A DNA stretch of 64,000 bases from a bacterium. Its GTDB lineage: Bacteria; Patescibacteriota; Saccharimonadia; Saccharimonadales; UBA4665. The stretch spans positions 1-64,000 of the forward strand of contig JAJZAF010000002.1 of assembly GCA_021799595.1 (NCBI GenBank), read 5' to 3'. Both the position numbers and the translations under genes were made by a program. Below the pieces are notes generated by a model. The model saw only the letters and a program-made list of their open reading frames with translations, had not been told where the DNA came from and did no database searches. Below are positions 17,322 through 25,152 of this stretch, piece after piece (the first letter of the stretch is position 1; each line of letters begins with the position of its first letter).

Positions 17322-17552
17322 ATGGTGGCGCAATGGACACAGTCTGACAAAGAGAGTAGCCGATTAGCAGGCATTATTGAATTATTAGAAGTGTTACAGG
17401 TTCTACCGAATGAGGTAAATGAAGTCAAAGTCATCATGAGTCGACTCGAACACAGTAACGAACTATGTTATGCAATTTTAAAAGAGCAAGGTTGGCTCTT
17501 AAAAGAACAGCAGCAACGGCTCAACAAACTTGAAACAGGAGTGAGTGTCTAG
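17322..17552 (+). CDS. Small helical protein of unknown function
   Basis: 76 aa, rich in Leu, Glu and Gln, with a likely coiled coil over most of its length (LLEVLQVLPNEVNEVKVIM; a Gln/Lys-rich C-terminal helix). No Cys pairs, membrane segment or catalytic motif. The start is chosen at 17322 because the upstream ATG is inside the -10 box. It sits just upstream of recG, whose -10 box lies 7 nt after this gene's stop. I do not recognise a family. Confidence 0.6.
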   Translation: MVAQWTQSDKESSRLAGIIELLEVLQVLPNEVNEVKVIMSRLEHSNELCYAILKEQGWLLKEQQQRLNKLETGVSV

Positions 17553-17558
17553 GTTCGT

Positions 17559-17564
17559 TATACT
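17559..17564 (+). promoter_or_regulatory. -10 box of recG, leaderless spacing
   Basis: TATACT ends 7 nt before the ATG at 17572. This fixes the recG start: the longer frame from 17545 would begin upstream of the -10 box. Confidence 0.5.
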
Positions 17565-17571
17565 GAACACT

Positions 17572-19602
17572 ATGGCGCTAGTAAAATCCCTGGAAGAAGT
17601 GCGCGGGGTTGGCCCACGCATGGTAGAGCACCTTCAGACTCTCGGGCTCAGTACTGTCAGTGATCTGATCGACTATTATCCTCGACATTATGAAGATTAC
17701 TCCCAGGTGACACCTATCCAAAATCTTCGTCCTGGTCACGTAACAATTGAAGCAACTATTAAGCAAGTCAGTGGGCGCTATGTTCGGCGCGGCATGCATA
17801 TTACTGAAGCGATTGCATCTGATGAGAGCGGCAGCGTTCGCTTGGTGTGGTTTAACCAGGCTTATCGAGCGAGTGGTTTAAAACAAAATCAGACTTACTT
17901 TGTCTCTGGTCGGTATGAGCTTCGTCGCCAACGTTTTGCTATTATGAACCCAAGTGTAGAGCGGGCCAGCGATTTCCCTGTCAATACCGCACGCTTATTG
18001 CCGGTTTATAAAGAGAACAAGCATGTCAGCTCTCGACAACTGCGGACGCTGGTTCAAGAAATCCTACCAATCATCGATCACTTGGGAGAGACGTTGCCAG
18101 CATGGGTAGTGAAAGACCACGAGCTTTTACCGCGCTCTCGAGCACTCCATGCCATCCATGCTCCCCGATCTAGCCACGAACTTGATCAGGCCAAACGACG
18201 GCTCGGCTTTGAAGAGATTTTTACTCTCGGACTCGCCAGTCTCATCAACAAACGAGCTAATGACAGCGAGCAAGCCCTGGCGATTCCATTTAATGTCGAA
18301 TTGGCTCGCAGTTTCGTGAAGTCTCTGCCGTTTCGTCTAACTGATGCCCAGCGCAAAGTGGTATGGCGAATTTGTCAAGATATGGAGCATATCAGGCCGA
18401 TGAACCGCCTGGTGGAAGGAGACGTGGGTTCAGGCAAGACAGCAGTGGCGGCTATGGCATCTGTCATGGTGCTGGCAAAAGGCAAGCGAGTAGCTTTAAT
18501 GGCACCAACAGAGTTACTCGCTCGCCAGCACGCTAAAACTATGCGTGACTTTATCTCGCCACTTGGCTTTGGCGAAAGGATTTTATTACTGACAGGGGGC
18601 ATGCGATTCAAAGAGAAGCAGCGGGCAGCGGCGGCGATTGCCAGTGGTCAAGCCGGATTTCTGATCGGTACTCACGCACTTATTCAGGATAAAATTGATA
18701 TGCATGATTTAGCCCTTATTATTATTGATGAACAACAGCGATTTGGAGTGAGACAGCGTGCTCGTTTGCTCGCTAAGGCTGGACATATGCCTCACGTGCT
18801 AAGCCTAAGTGCTACCCCGATACCACGTAGCTTAGCTTTAACTATTTATGGCGAAATGGACCTATCCATACTTGACGAGAAACCGGTCGGTCGGTTGGCT
18901 GTAATCACCAAACTGGTTTCTCCGACAGAACGCATACGGTTATATAAGGAAATAGATGGTCAACTAGCAGCTGGACGACAAATGTTTGTGGTCTGCCCGC
19001 ATATCAGTGGCATTGAAGAAGATAGTCGTGCCGCTGAAGTTGTTTACGAGCGACTGACTAAGGATTTCCCGCACCGTAAAGTAGACCTGCTCCACGGCCG
19101 CATGAAAACGGATGAGAAAACAACTGTTATGGAACGTTTTATTAGTCATGAGAGTGACGTGCTTGTGTCTACCACAGTTATTGAAGTCGGTGTGGACGTG
19201 CCAAATGCGACTATAATGATGATTGAAGGAGCTGAACATTTCGGATTGGCTCAGCTGCACCAACTCCGGGGTCGAGTTGGTCGGGGAATAGACCAGGGCT
19301 ACTGCTATCTGCTGCTGGAGGGGAATGAACCGCCCAGTCGGCGTCTGCGGGCACTAGAGACAATGAATGATGGCTTTCAGCTTGCGGAGCTGGATCTTAA
19401 TTTACGTGGTCCTGGTGCTGTCTACGGTACTGCTCAGCATGGTGCACTTGATCTCAGGCTAGTACCACTAACTGATAGTAAACTGATTAGTGAAGCACGT
19501 GATGCTGCAGAGAAGTTTTTAGAGAAGGACGAGAGCTTGTTACACTATAAACATCTGAAAGTAGTCGTAGATCGGTTGCGTACCATTACGAACTTAAACT
19601 AA
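17572..19602 (+). CDS. recG: ATP-dependent DNA helicase RecG
   Basis: Double-stranded DNA translocase that remodels stalled forks and Holliday junctions. It is 676 aa, close to the family length. The N-terminal wedge/OB domain (about 1-160) precedes the helicase core with Walker A GDVGSGKT (283-290), DEQQRFG (386-392, the RecG signature with Gln for His), SATPIPR, and the C-terminal QLRGRVGRG motif VI. The TRG-like end (LELDLNLRGPGAVYGTAQHG) is present. rsmD follows after 9 nt, the usual recG/rsmD pairing in CPR-type genomes. Confidence 0.96.
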   Translation: MALVKSLEEVRGVGPRMVEHLQTLGLSTVSDLIDYYPRHYEDYSQVTPIQNLRPGHVTIEATIKQVSGRYVRRGMHITEAIASDESGSVRLVWFNQAYRASGLKQNQTYFVSGRYELRRQRFAIMNPSVERASDFPVNTARLLPVYKENKHVSSRQLRTLVQEILPIIDHLGETLPAWVVKDHELLPRSRALHAIHAPRSSHELDQAKRRLGFEEIFTLGLASLINKRANDSEQALAIPFNVELARSFVKSLPFRLTDAQRKVVWRICQDMEHIRPMNRLVEGDVGSGKTAVAAMASVMVLAKGKRVALMAPTELLARQHAKTMRDFISPLGFGERILLLTGGMRFKEKQRAAAAIASGQAGFLIGTHALIQDKIDMHDLALIIIDEQQRFGVRQRARLLAKAGHMPHVLSLSATPIPRSLALTIYGEMDLSILDEKPVGRLAVITKLVSPTERIRLYKEIDGQLAAGRQMFVVCPHISGIEEDSRAAEVVYERLTKDFPHRKVDLLHGRMKTDEKTTVMERFISHESDVLVSTTVIEVGVDVPNATIMMIEGAEHFGLAQLHQLRGRVGRGIDQGYCYLLLEGNEPPSRRLRALETMNDGFQLAELDLNLRGPGAVYGTAQHGALDLRLVPLTDSKLISEARDAAEKFLEKDESLLHYKHLKVVVDRLRTITNLN

Positions 19603-19611
19603 GAAATTATT

Positions 19612-20145
19612 ATGAGAATTATTGCTGGATCCCTAAAAGGACATCACTTTGTAAGCCCTCGAGGACGTCATACTCATCCGATGAGCGACAAGATGCGTGG
19701 TGCTGTCTTTAGCATACTTGGCGACATATCAGGCTTGACGGTACTAGATGCTTTTGCTGGTAGTGGTGCTTTGTCGTTTGAAGCAATAAGCCGGGGGGCA
19801 GTTGGAGTGCTGGCTATTGATTTTGATCGTATGGCTGTAGAGACGATGAAGCGTAATTGCCGTGAACTCACTCTGACAGACAAAGTTCATGTGCTGAAGG
19901 CAACAATACAAGGTTGGTCCCATCATAATGAAGACAAATGTTTTGACATCATTCTGGCTGATCCTCCTTACGACCAAATACCTTTTTATGACATAGAAAA
20001 ATTACCCAAGCATCTCAATACTAACGGGACGTTCGTCTTGTCTTGGCCTGGCCGACAGCAACTACCAACACTGCATAATCTGGGACTTATACAAGTGAAA
20101 GATTACGGAGATGGACAGTTAGCGTTTTACAAAAAAGTTCGGTAA
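19612..20145 (+). CDS. rsmD: 16S rRNA (guanine-966-N2) methyltransferase RsmD
   Basis: AdoMet-dependent enzyme that methylates G966 of 16S rRNA. It is 177 aa, starting MRIIAGSLKGHHF with the family's RIIaG start. Motif I is VLDAFAGSGALSFEA and the catalytic motif IV is DPPY (117-120). The gene lies 9 nt after recG and upstream of tRNA-Leu, probably co-transcribed with recG. Confidence 0.93.
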   Translation: MRIIAGSLKGHHFVSPRGRHTHPMSDKMRGAVFSILGDISGLTVLDAFAGSGALSFEAISRGAVGVLAIDFDRMAVETMKRNCRELTLTDKVHVLKATIQGWSHHNEDKCFDIILADPPYDQIPFYDIEKLPKHLNTNGTFVLSWPGRQQLPTLHNLGLIQVKDYGDGQLAFYKKVR

Positions 20146-20163
20146 AATACCCCTTAACCTAAC

Positions 20164-20249
20164 GCGGATGTGGTGGAATTGGTAGACACGCTAGCCTTAG
20201 GAGCTAGTGCCCTCTGGGCGTGAAGGTTCAAGTCCTTTCATCCGCACCA
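20164..20249 (+). tRNA. tRNA-Leu (anticodon UAG), CCA encoded
   Basis: 86-nt class II tRNA. The acceptor gcggatg (20164-20170) pairs with catccgc (20239-20245) and is followed by A and an encoded CCA. The anticodon arm gctag-cctTAGga-gctag presents UAG, which reads CUA and other CUN leucine codons. A variable arm and the T-loop ggttcaagtcc are present. A small hairpin GGTA-acaa-TACC follows downstream. Confidence 0.95.
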
Positions 20250-20290
20250 CATTTGTATGGTAACAATACCAAGGTTAGAATTATAGGTAT

Positions 20291-21598
20291 ATGGCACTCT
20301 CTACCCAACCGTATAAGGGGGCTCGGGATTTCTTTCCTGAGGATAAACGTCTGCAACGATATGTTTTCGGTATCTGGCGACAGGTTGTTGAGAGCTTTGG
20401 CTATGAAGAATACGATGCTCCCATACTTGAACCGTTAGACATTTATCTCGCAAAGACTGGTGAGGAGATCGTTAATCATCAGACATATGTCTTTCAAGAT
20501 CGTGGTGGACGTGATGTCGTTATCAGGCCAGAGATGACTCCGACTGTCAGCCGGATGGTGGCTGCTCGTCGCCAGGAACTAGCTTATCCATTACGCTGGT
20601 ATAGCATTCCAAACTTGTGGCGTTATGAACGACCGCAGAGGGGGCGGTTACGCGAGCATTGGCAATTGAATGTTGACATTTTCGGTGTAGAAGATACTAG
20701 TGCCGAGCGAGAGATGATTGCTCTTGTCAATGCCATCTTTAAGGCTTACGGTGCGGATAAAAACATGTACAGTATTCATCTTAATCACCGGGCACTTATT
20801 GATTATCTGCTGCATGATTACTTGGGCCTAAAGCCAAAATCCCAGCATGATATTGCCAAACTTATTGATCGTCTACATAAGATAGACCGCCCGACTTTTA
20901 TTACAAAAGTCGATGAAGTATTAACAGCTGAGCAGAGGCAGAAGGGTGTAGCCGAACGCTTACTTGAATTGCTTGACGTTAAAGACATTAAGGATCTGCC
21001 TCTTGAGGTACGCAAACAACCAGCAGCTGAAGAACTCGGTAAACTGATACGTGATTTGCGGACAGACAACGTCGGTCAGATTAGTTTCGATAGTACCTTA
21101 ATGCGCGGTTTTGATTACTATAGCGGTATCGTCTTTGAGGTCTTTGATAGCGACCCAAGCAATAATCGTTCCATGCTTGGCGGTGGTCGCTATGATGGAC
21201 TGGTTGGTTTGTTTGGCGTGACACCAGTTCCGACTGTCGGGTTTGGCTGGGGAGACGTGACGCTGATTAACTTTTTAAAAACTCACCATTTACTGCCAGT
21301 CTTGCACTCAATTACTGATATCTATCTTATCTCACTCGGTCAGGAAGCTGGCTCAGTAGCTCAATCATTGGCTGCTAATTTACGCTCCAAGAACCTCAAT
21401 GTAGCGTTCGGTGTTAATGGCCGTAAGATCGGAGATCAGTTGAAAGTAGCTGGCAAGAAAGATATCCCGTTCGCTCTTATTGTTGGTGAAAATGAAATTA
21501 AGAGTGGTCAATATACTCTGAAAAATCTGGCAAACGGCCAAGAGACATCGGCGGATATAGCTACTATCGTGAAGATACTTCAAAAAGGTCGCGATTGA
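20291..21598 (+). CDS. hisS: Histidyl-tRNA synthetase
   Basis: Class II synthetase charging tRNA-His, 435 aa, homodimer in the family. The start MALSTQPYKGARDF is the usual N-terminus. Motif 2 is LRWYSIPNLWRYERPQRGR. The His-binding loops are RGFDYYSGIVFEV and GGGRYDGLVG, and the motif 3 region is GFGWG. The anticodon-binding domain covers about the last 95 residues. TAGAAT (20276-20281) is a possible -10 box 9 nt before the ATG, so the mRNA may be nearly leaderless. Confidence 0.96.
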   Translation: MALSTQPYKGARDFFPEDKRLQRYVFGIWRQVVESFGYEEYDAPILEPLDIYLAKTGEEIVNHQTYVFQDRGGRDVVIRPEMTPTVSRMVAARRQELAYPLRWYSIPNLWRYERPQRGRLREHWQLNVDIFGVEDTSAEREMIALVNAIFKAYGADKNMYSIHLNHRALIDYLLHDYLGLKPKSQHDIAKLIDRLHKIDRPTFITKVDEVLTAEQRQKGVAERLLELLDVKDIKDLPLEVRKQPAAEELGKLIRDLRTDNVGQISFDSTLMRGFDYYSGIVFEVFDSDPSNNRSMLGGGRYDGLVGLFGVTPVPTVGFGWGDVTLINFLKTHHLLPVLHSITDIYLISLGQEAGSVAQSLAANLRSKNLNVAFGVNGRKIGDQLKVAGKKDIPFALIVGENEIKSGQYTLKNLANGQETSADIATIVKILQKGRD

Positions 21599-21607
21599 TC
21601 CATACTT

Positions 21608-22069
21608 ATGCGTGCCATTAACCATGCCTTAACCGGAGCAGTTATCGGGCTGACTATTACGGAGCCGATCGTGGCTGTGCCAGTAGCGTTTGTGTCACAT
21701 TACGTTCTGGACATCATTCCTCACCATGGGAGCAATCTCACAGGAGTCAGTCTGTTAAATAGCTTATGGTTTCGGTGGCTGTTGGTCGTTGATGCTTTCT
21801 TGTGCGTTCTCCTTGTATTTGTATTAGCGATTGCACGACCTAAGCACTGGTTACTGGCAGCTATCTGTGCTTTTGTAGCAGCAGCGCCTGATCTGGCTTC
21901 CATTCGGCGCTACCGACTTGCTCGTCGTCACGAGACATTTCAACTGAATTGGTATGAGCGCATTGCGAAAGACATACAGTGGTTTGAGCGTCCAATCGGG
22001 GCGATCGTGGAAGTTATATGGGCGATAGCGATGATCGTTATCTTGTTAACTATTACGCGGAAGGGTTAG
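21608..22069 (+). CDS. Membrane protein resembling YdjM-type putative metal-dependent hydrolases
   Basis: 153 aa with about four hydrophobic segments. The arrangement of INHALTGAVIGL, SHYVLDIIPHH and APDLAS recalls the His/Asp pattern of membrane-bound YdjM-like hydrolases. No activity is known from the sequence itself. It starts 9 nt after hisS and ends 34 nt before tig, so it may be co-transcribed with hisS. Confidence 0.5.
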   Translation: MRAINHALTGAVIGLTITEPIVAVPVAFVSHYVLDIIPHHGSNLTGVSLLNSLWFRWLLVVDAFLCVLLVFVLAIARPKHWLLAAICAFVAAAPDLASIRRYRLARRHETFQLNWYERIAKDIQWFERPIGAIVEVIWAIAMIVILLTITRKG

Positions 22070-22089
22070 CCAACGAGTAGACTTTCCGG

Positions 22090-22095
22090 TATGAT
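22090..22095 (+). promoter_or_regulatory. -10 box of tig, leaderless spacing
   Basis: TATGAT ends 8 nt before the tig ATG at 22104. No Shine-Dalgarno is present in between. Confidence 0.5.
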
Positions 22096-22103
22096 ATGCA
22101 GTA

Positions 22104-23396
22104 ATGCAAATTTCTAAACAGCAAATAGACGCGACAAGCGTCAAGCTGGATATTAATGCCGCTGGGAGTGAGCTCAGTAGTATCAAGCAAGCTGCCATTG
22201 ACCGCTTAGGAGAGCATGTCAAGGTGCCTGGCTTTAGGCCTGGTAAGGCTCCAGCAGCTTTGGTGGAGAAACAGCTTAATCCGAACCGGTTGCAAACTGA
22301 GTTCTTAGAGCAGGCAGTCAACCAGCTATTTGTTGCTGCAGTCGAGGAACAGAAACTGAGGCCAGTCTCACAGCCCAAGATTTCCATCACCAAGTTTGTG
22401 CCTTTCGATAGTCTTTCATTTACTATTGAAATGTCTGTAGTGGGAGACATAGTTTTAGCTAACTACCGGCAGTTTCGTTTAAAACCATCAAAGCCGACTG
22501 TCACAGCAGCAGATGTCAATGAAGTTTTAAAACGGTTGCAAGAACGTTCAGCCAAACGCACACAGGTTAAACGACCAGCTCAATTAAATGATGAGGTAGT
22601 TATAGACTTTAAAGGCGCCGATGCTATAACAAAAGAACCGATTGGTGGTGCCAGCAGTACGAATTACACGCTACTACTTGGCAGTCAGTCATTTATCCCA
22701 GGTTTTGAAGAGAGCCTAATTGGGCTGAAGGCGGGAGATAGTAAAGATGTTCTTCTGACGTTTCCGAAAGATTATGGCGTGCGTGAACTTCAAGGGAGGA
22801 AAGTAAACTTTGCGGTCAACGTCAAGACCGTGTCAGAACTTGTCTTACCGAAACTGGATGATAGCTTTGCGAGTAATATTGGTCCATTTGAGAAGCTTAC
22901 GCAAGCAAAAGAGGTGATTAAGAGAGATATTATTACAGAGAGAACGCGGGAAGCACAAAGTGCATATGACAATCAACTCGTTAGTCGTCTAGTTGAAAAA
23001 AGTACTATTGCTGTGCCGCAGACGCTTATTGAAGAAGAAGTTGATCGCATTGAAGAGGAAGAGAAGCGCAATCTAAGTTACCAAGGAGTCAGCTGGCAGC
23101 AACATCTCAAACAGGAAGGTGTGAGTGCTGAGGAACATCGTCAGCGTCAGTTTCTGCGTGCTGAACAACGAGTTAAGGCCGGTCTTGTCCTGTCAGAGGT
23201 AGCACAACAGGAAAAGATCACGGTCACTCCGGAAGAACTTGAAGTGCGAGTCATGCTTTTAAAAAATCAGTATAAAGACGAAGCTATGTTAGCAGAGCTT
23301 GATAAACCTGATAATAGGAGGGACATTCAAACCAGGCTACTAACAGAGAAAACACTCGATAAACTCAAAGAATATGCAACTAAAAAAGCAAAGTAA
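22104..23396 (+). CDS. tig: Trigger factor (ribosome-associated chaperone)
   Basis: Binds near the peptide exit tunnel and assists nascent-chain folding. It is 430 aa. The N-terminal ribosome-binding domain carries the signature GFRPGKAP, followed by an FKBP-type peptidyl-prolyl isomerase domain (about 150-240, NDEVVIDFKG, FIPGFEESLIGLKAGD) and the helical chaperone arms. It sits upstream of a small gene and clpP. A tig-clpP neighbourhood is common in bacteria, although here clpP has its own heat-shock operator. Confidence 0.95.
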   Translation: MQISKQQIDATSVKLDINAAGSELSSIKQAAIDRLGEHVKVPGFRPGKAPAALVEKQLNPNRLQTEFLEQAVNQLFVAAVEEQKLRPVSQPKISITKFVPFDSLSFTIEMSVVGDIVLANYRQFRLKPSKPTVTAADVNEVLKRLQERSAKRTQVKRPAQLNDEVVIDFKGADAITKEPIGGASSTNYTLLLGSQSFIPGFEESLIGLKAGDSKDVLLTFPKDYGVRELQGRKVNFAVNVKTVSELVLPKLDDSFASNIGPFEKLTQAKEVIKRDIITERTREAQSAYDNQLVSRLVEKSTIAVPQTLIEEEVDRIEEEEKRNLSYQGVSWQQHLKQEGVSAEEHRQRQFLRAEQRVKAGLVLSEVAQQEKITVTPEELEVRVMLLKNQYKDEAMLAELDKPDNRRDIQTRLLTEKTLDKLKEYATKKAK

Positions 23397-23455
23397 AAGT
23401 ATAAGCAATTTACTTGTAGTGAAGCAGTTGTATAATTTATTAGTTAAGGAGAAGT

Positions 23456-23767
23456 ATGAAGCCTGCTGGTAGATTTCATAGAGATAGCATTATACTTGAG
23501 AATGAAAAAGATCGTTCTCATTTCATGGCCCCTGCTTTAGGTCTGCATGAAATACCATATAATGAAGGCGCTCACCTAGGCCTATCATTTTATGAAAGAT
23601 GTGAGTTGCCTGTAATTGTGGGACGAACCTTAAGCCAAATGGCAGTACAAAAATGGCAAGTTATGGCAGAAGGTGGTCCTGAAAATGATGCTAGCGTGGC
23701 TCGAGAGTGTCTTTTAGAAGTTGGTCGACCCCTAGCAGCTAGAAACTACAGTCATTTAACAAATTAG
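23456..23767 (+). CDS. Unknown 103-aa protein between tig and clpP
   Basis: Reads MKPAGRFHRDSIIL and so on, with no recognised domain, membrane segment or Cys motif. It has conventional signals: TTTACT (23409-23414), 16-nt spacer, TATAAT (23431-23436), then AAGGAGAAG just before the ATG. The stop overlaps the left edge of the clpP CIRCE operator. Good expression signals support a real gene; function unknown. Confidence 0.6.
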   Translation: MKPAGRFHRDSIILENEKDRSHFMAPALGLHEIPYNEGAHLGLSFYERCELPVIVGRTLSQMAVQKWQVMAEGGPENDASVARECLLEVGRPLAARNYSHLTN

Positions 23768-23801
23768 CACTCTTGACTTGAGAGTGCTAATTACCTATAC
23801 T
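23764..23801 (+). promoter_or_regulatory. Perfect CIRCE operator overlapping the clpP promoter
   Basis: TTAGCACTC (23764-23772), 9-nt spacer, GAGTGCTAA (23782-23790): an exact CIRCE inverted repeat, the binding site of the heat-shock repressor HrcA. The -35 box TTGACT (23773-23778) is the start of the spacer. After 17 nt the -10 box is TATACT (23796-23801). The GTG start of clpP is 7 nt further on. Confidence 0.95.
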
Positions 23802-23808
23802 AGGGTAT

Positions 23809-24405
23809 GTGAGTGTATTAGTTCCAACAGTTATTGAAAGTGAAGGCCGATACGAACGGGCCTACGATATTTATTCGCGTCTCTTAAAAGACAGGATAAT
23901 TTTTTTGGGGAGTGACGTTAACGAAACTACAGCCAATTTGATTGTAGCCCAACTATTATTTCTGCAGGCTGAAGATTCCAAGAAGGATATTTTCTTTTAT
24001 ATAAATAGCCCAGGTGGAAGCGTATACGATGCTCTGGCAATTTATGACACTATACAATACGTAACGAACGACGTTCAAACTGTAGGTATCGGTGTTCAGG
24101 CATCGGCTGCCGCCTTCTTGTTGAGTAGCGGCACAAAAGGTAAACGTTATCTATTGCCAAATGCCACTGTGATGATTCACCAACCATCTTCTGGTACTCG
24201 AGGCAAAGTGACAGATCAAGAGATTGAGCTTCGTGAATCGTTAAGGGTCAAGAAGCTTTTGGAAGAAATTATGGCTAAGAATACTGGCCAAGAAGTGGCC
24301 ACCATTCATGAAGATATGGAACGGGACAAGTGGCTAGACGCTATCGGCGCAAAGAAGTACGGCTTGGTTGACGCCGTCATTCAGTCTCCACCTAAAACCA
24401 AATAG
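23809..24405 (+). CDS. clpP: ATP-dependent Clp protease proteolytic subunit
   Basis: Serine peptidase that forms the double-ring chamber partnered by ClpC. It is 198 aa from a GTG that coincides with the predicted transcription start. The catalytic triad is S99 (GVQASAAAF), H124 (VMIHQPSSG) and D173 (ERDKWL). The Gly-rich NSPGGSVYDALAIYD block is intact. There is no long propeptide. It is controlled by a perfect CIRCE site and shares that control with clpC at 7412. Confidence 0.97.
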   Translation: MSVLVPTVIESEGRYERAYDIYSRLLKDRIIFLGSDVNETTANLIVAQLLFLQAEDSKKDIFFYINSPGGSVYDALAIYDTIQYVTNDVQTVGIGVQASAAAFLLSSGTKGKRYLLPNATVMIHQPSSGTRGKVTDQEIELRESLRVKKLLEEIMAKNTGQEVATIHEDMERDKWLDAIGAKKYGLVDAVIQSPPKTK

Positions 24406-24598
24406 AAACGAGCACAAGTTAATAATATGATGAAACATTTCATATGATGATAGAACGTTACGATGATCAATTTTACGGGAAAAGATGCCGGCTGGCAGCG
24501 TAGATATAGAGATGGCTCACGAGGTGCACGCGCGCCACATAACTAAATATTTATGGTATAATTGGCAGCAAGATGTTCAATGTCGGGTCTAATACGTA
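24406..24598. other. Intergenic region after clpP with a GC-rich patch
   Basis: An 18-codon frame (ATG near 24447) is too short to trust. Around 24521-24540 a GC-rich segment (gaggtgcacgcgcgccac) stands out from its AT-rich surroundings. TATAAT at 24557-24562 may be the promoter of the following gene. Confidence 0.35.
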
Positions 24599-24901
24599 AT
24601 GGAAAAAGTATCAATAGGGACGGAATCCACGCCGGTTTATAGTGATGACCCTGAAGCTGTTTGCGGAGGCGAACTGCCAATCGCGAAGTGCCCGCTGATT
24701 AAAAGCTTACTCTCGAACATTGTCAACACAAGAGGTGGGGTTGAAGGCGATACGGGCAGTATTTGGGTCATAAGTAATCAGAACCGAAAATATTGCTCAG
24801 ATTGTGGTAATTATTGTCAAATGGAAGTTGATACCGTTGGCAGAAAGGTAACCGGTAGAGCCCGATTTCGGTTTATAAATGATGAAGCAAAGCTCCAATA
24901 A
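24599..24901 (+). CDS. Unknown 100-aa Cys-containing protein upstream of rpoB
   Basis: Contains six Cys: two in the first third (CGG, KCPL) and a cluster CSDCGNYC in the last third, compatible with metal binding. No recognised domain. TATAAT (24557-24562) would give a leader of about 30 nt without a clear Shine-Dalgarno; TCTAAT at 24588-24593 is a closer alternative. It lies between clpP and rpoB and is not co-transcribed with rpoB, which has its own promoter at 24917. Confidence 0.5.
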   Translation: MEKVSIGTESTPVYSDDPEAVCGGELPIAKCPLIKSLLSNIVNTRGGVEGDTGSIWVISNQNRKYCSDCGNYCQMEVDTVGRKVTGRARFRFINDEAKLQ

Positions 24902-24916
24902 TGTTGCTTCATCCTG

Positions 24917-24946
24917 TTGACAAGCGTATATGCCTTGCTTCATACT
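24917..24946 (+). promoter_or_regulatory. rpoBC promoter with a 200-nt leader
   Basis: TTGACA (24917-24922), 18-nt spacer, CATACT (24941-24946). The leader to the rpoB ATG is about 200 nt and contains the perfect palindrome TTCGGCCGAA (25032-25041). A further TATACT at 25124-25129, with AGGGGAAG before the ATG, could give a short transcript. Confidence 0.6.
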
Positions 24947-25152
24947 AGTAAACTAAGAAGTAGTGTAAGTTGAGGAAGCTTAAAGCTTGACAATGTAAAT
25001 GTATAAGTCAAACACACCCTCGCTTAGGATCTTCGGCCGAATTATAAACATATATATAAAAAATGGGGATATCTTTTCTGGTAGGCTGTGAGATCTGTCG
25101 GGGGAAGGTGTCTCTAAAGTAAATATACTATCAACGTAAACATAGGGGAAGT

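Noticed and set aside
24447-24503. 18-codon frame MIERYDDQ... after clpP
   Set aside because: Too short, no Shine-Dalgarno, no family.
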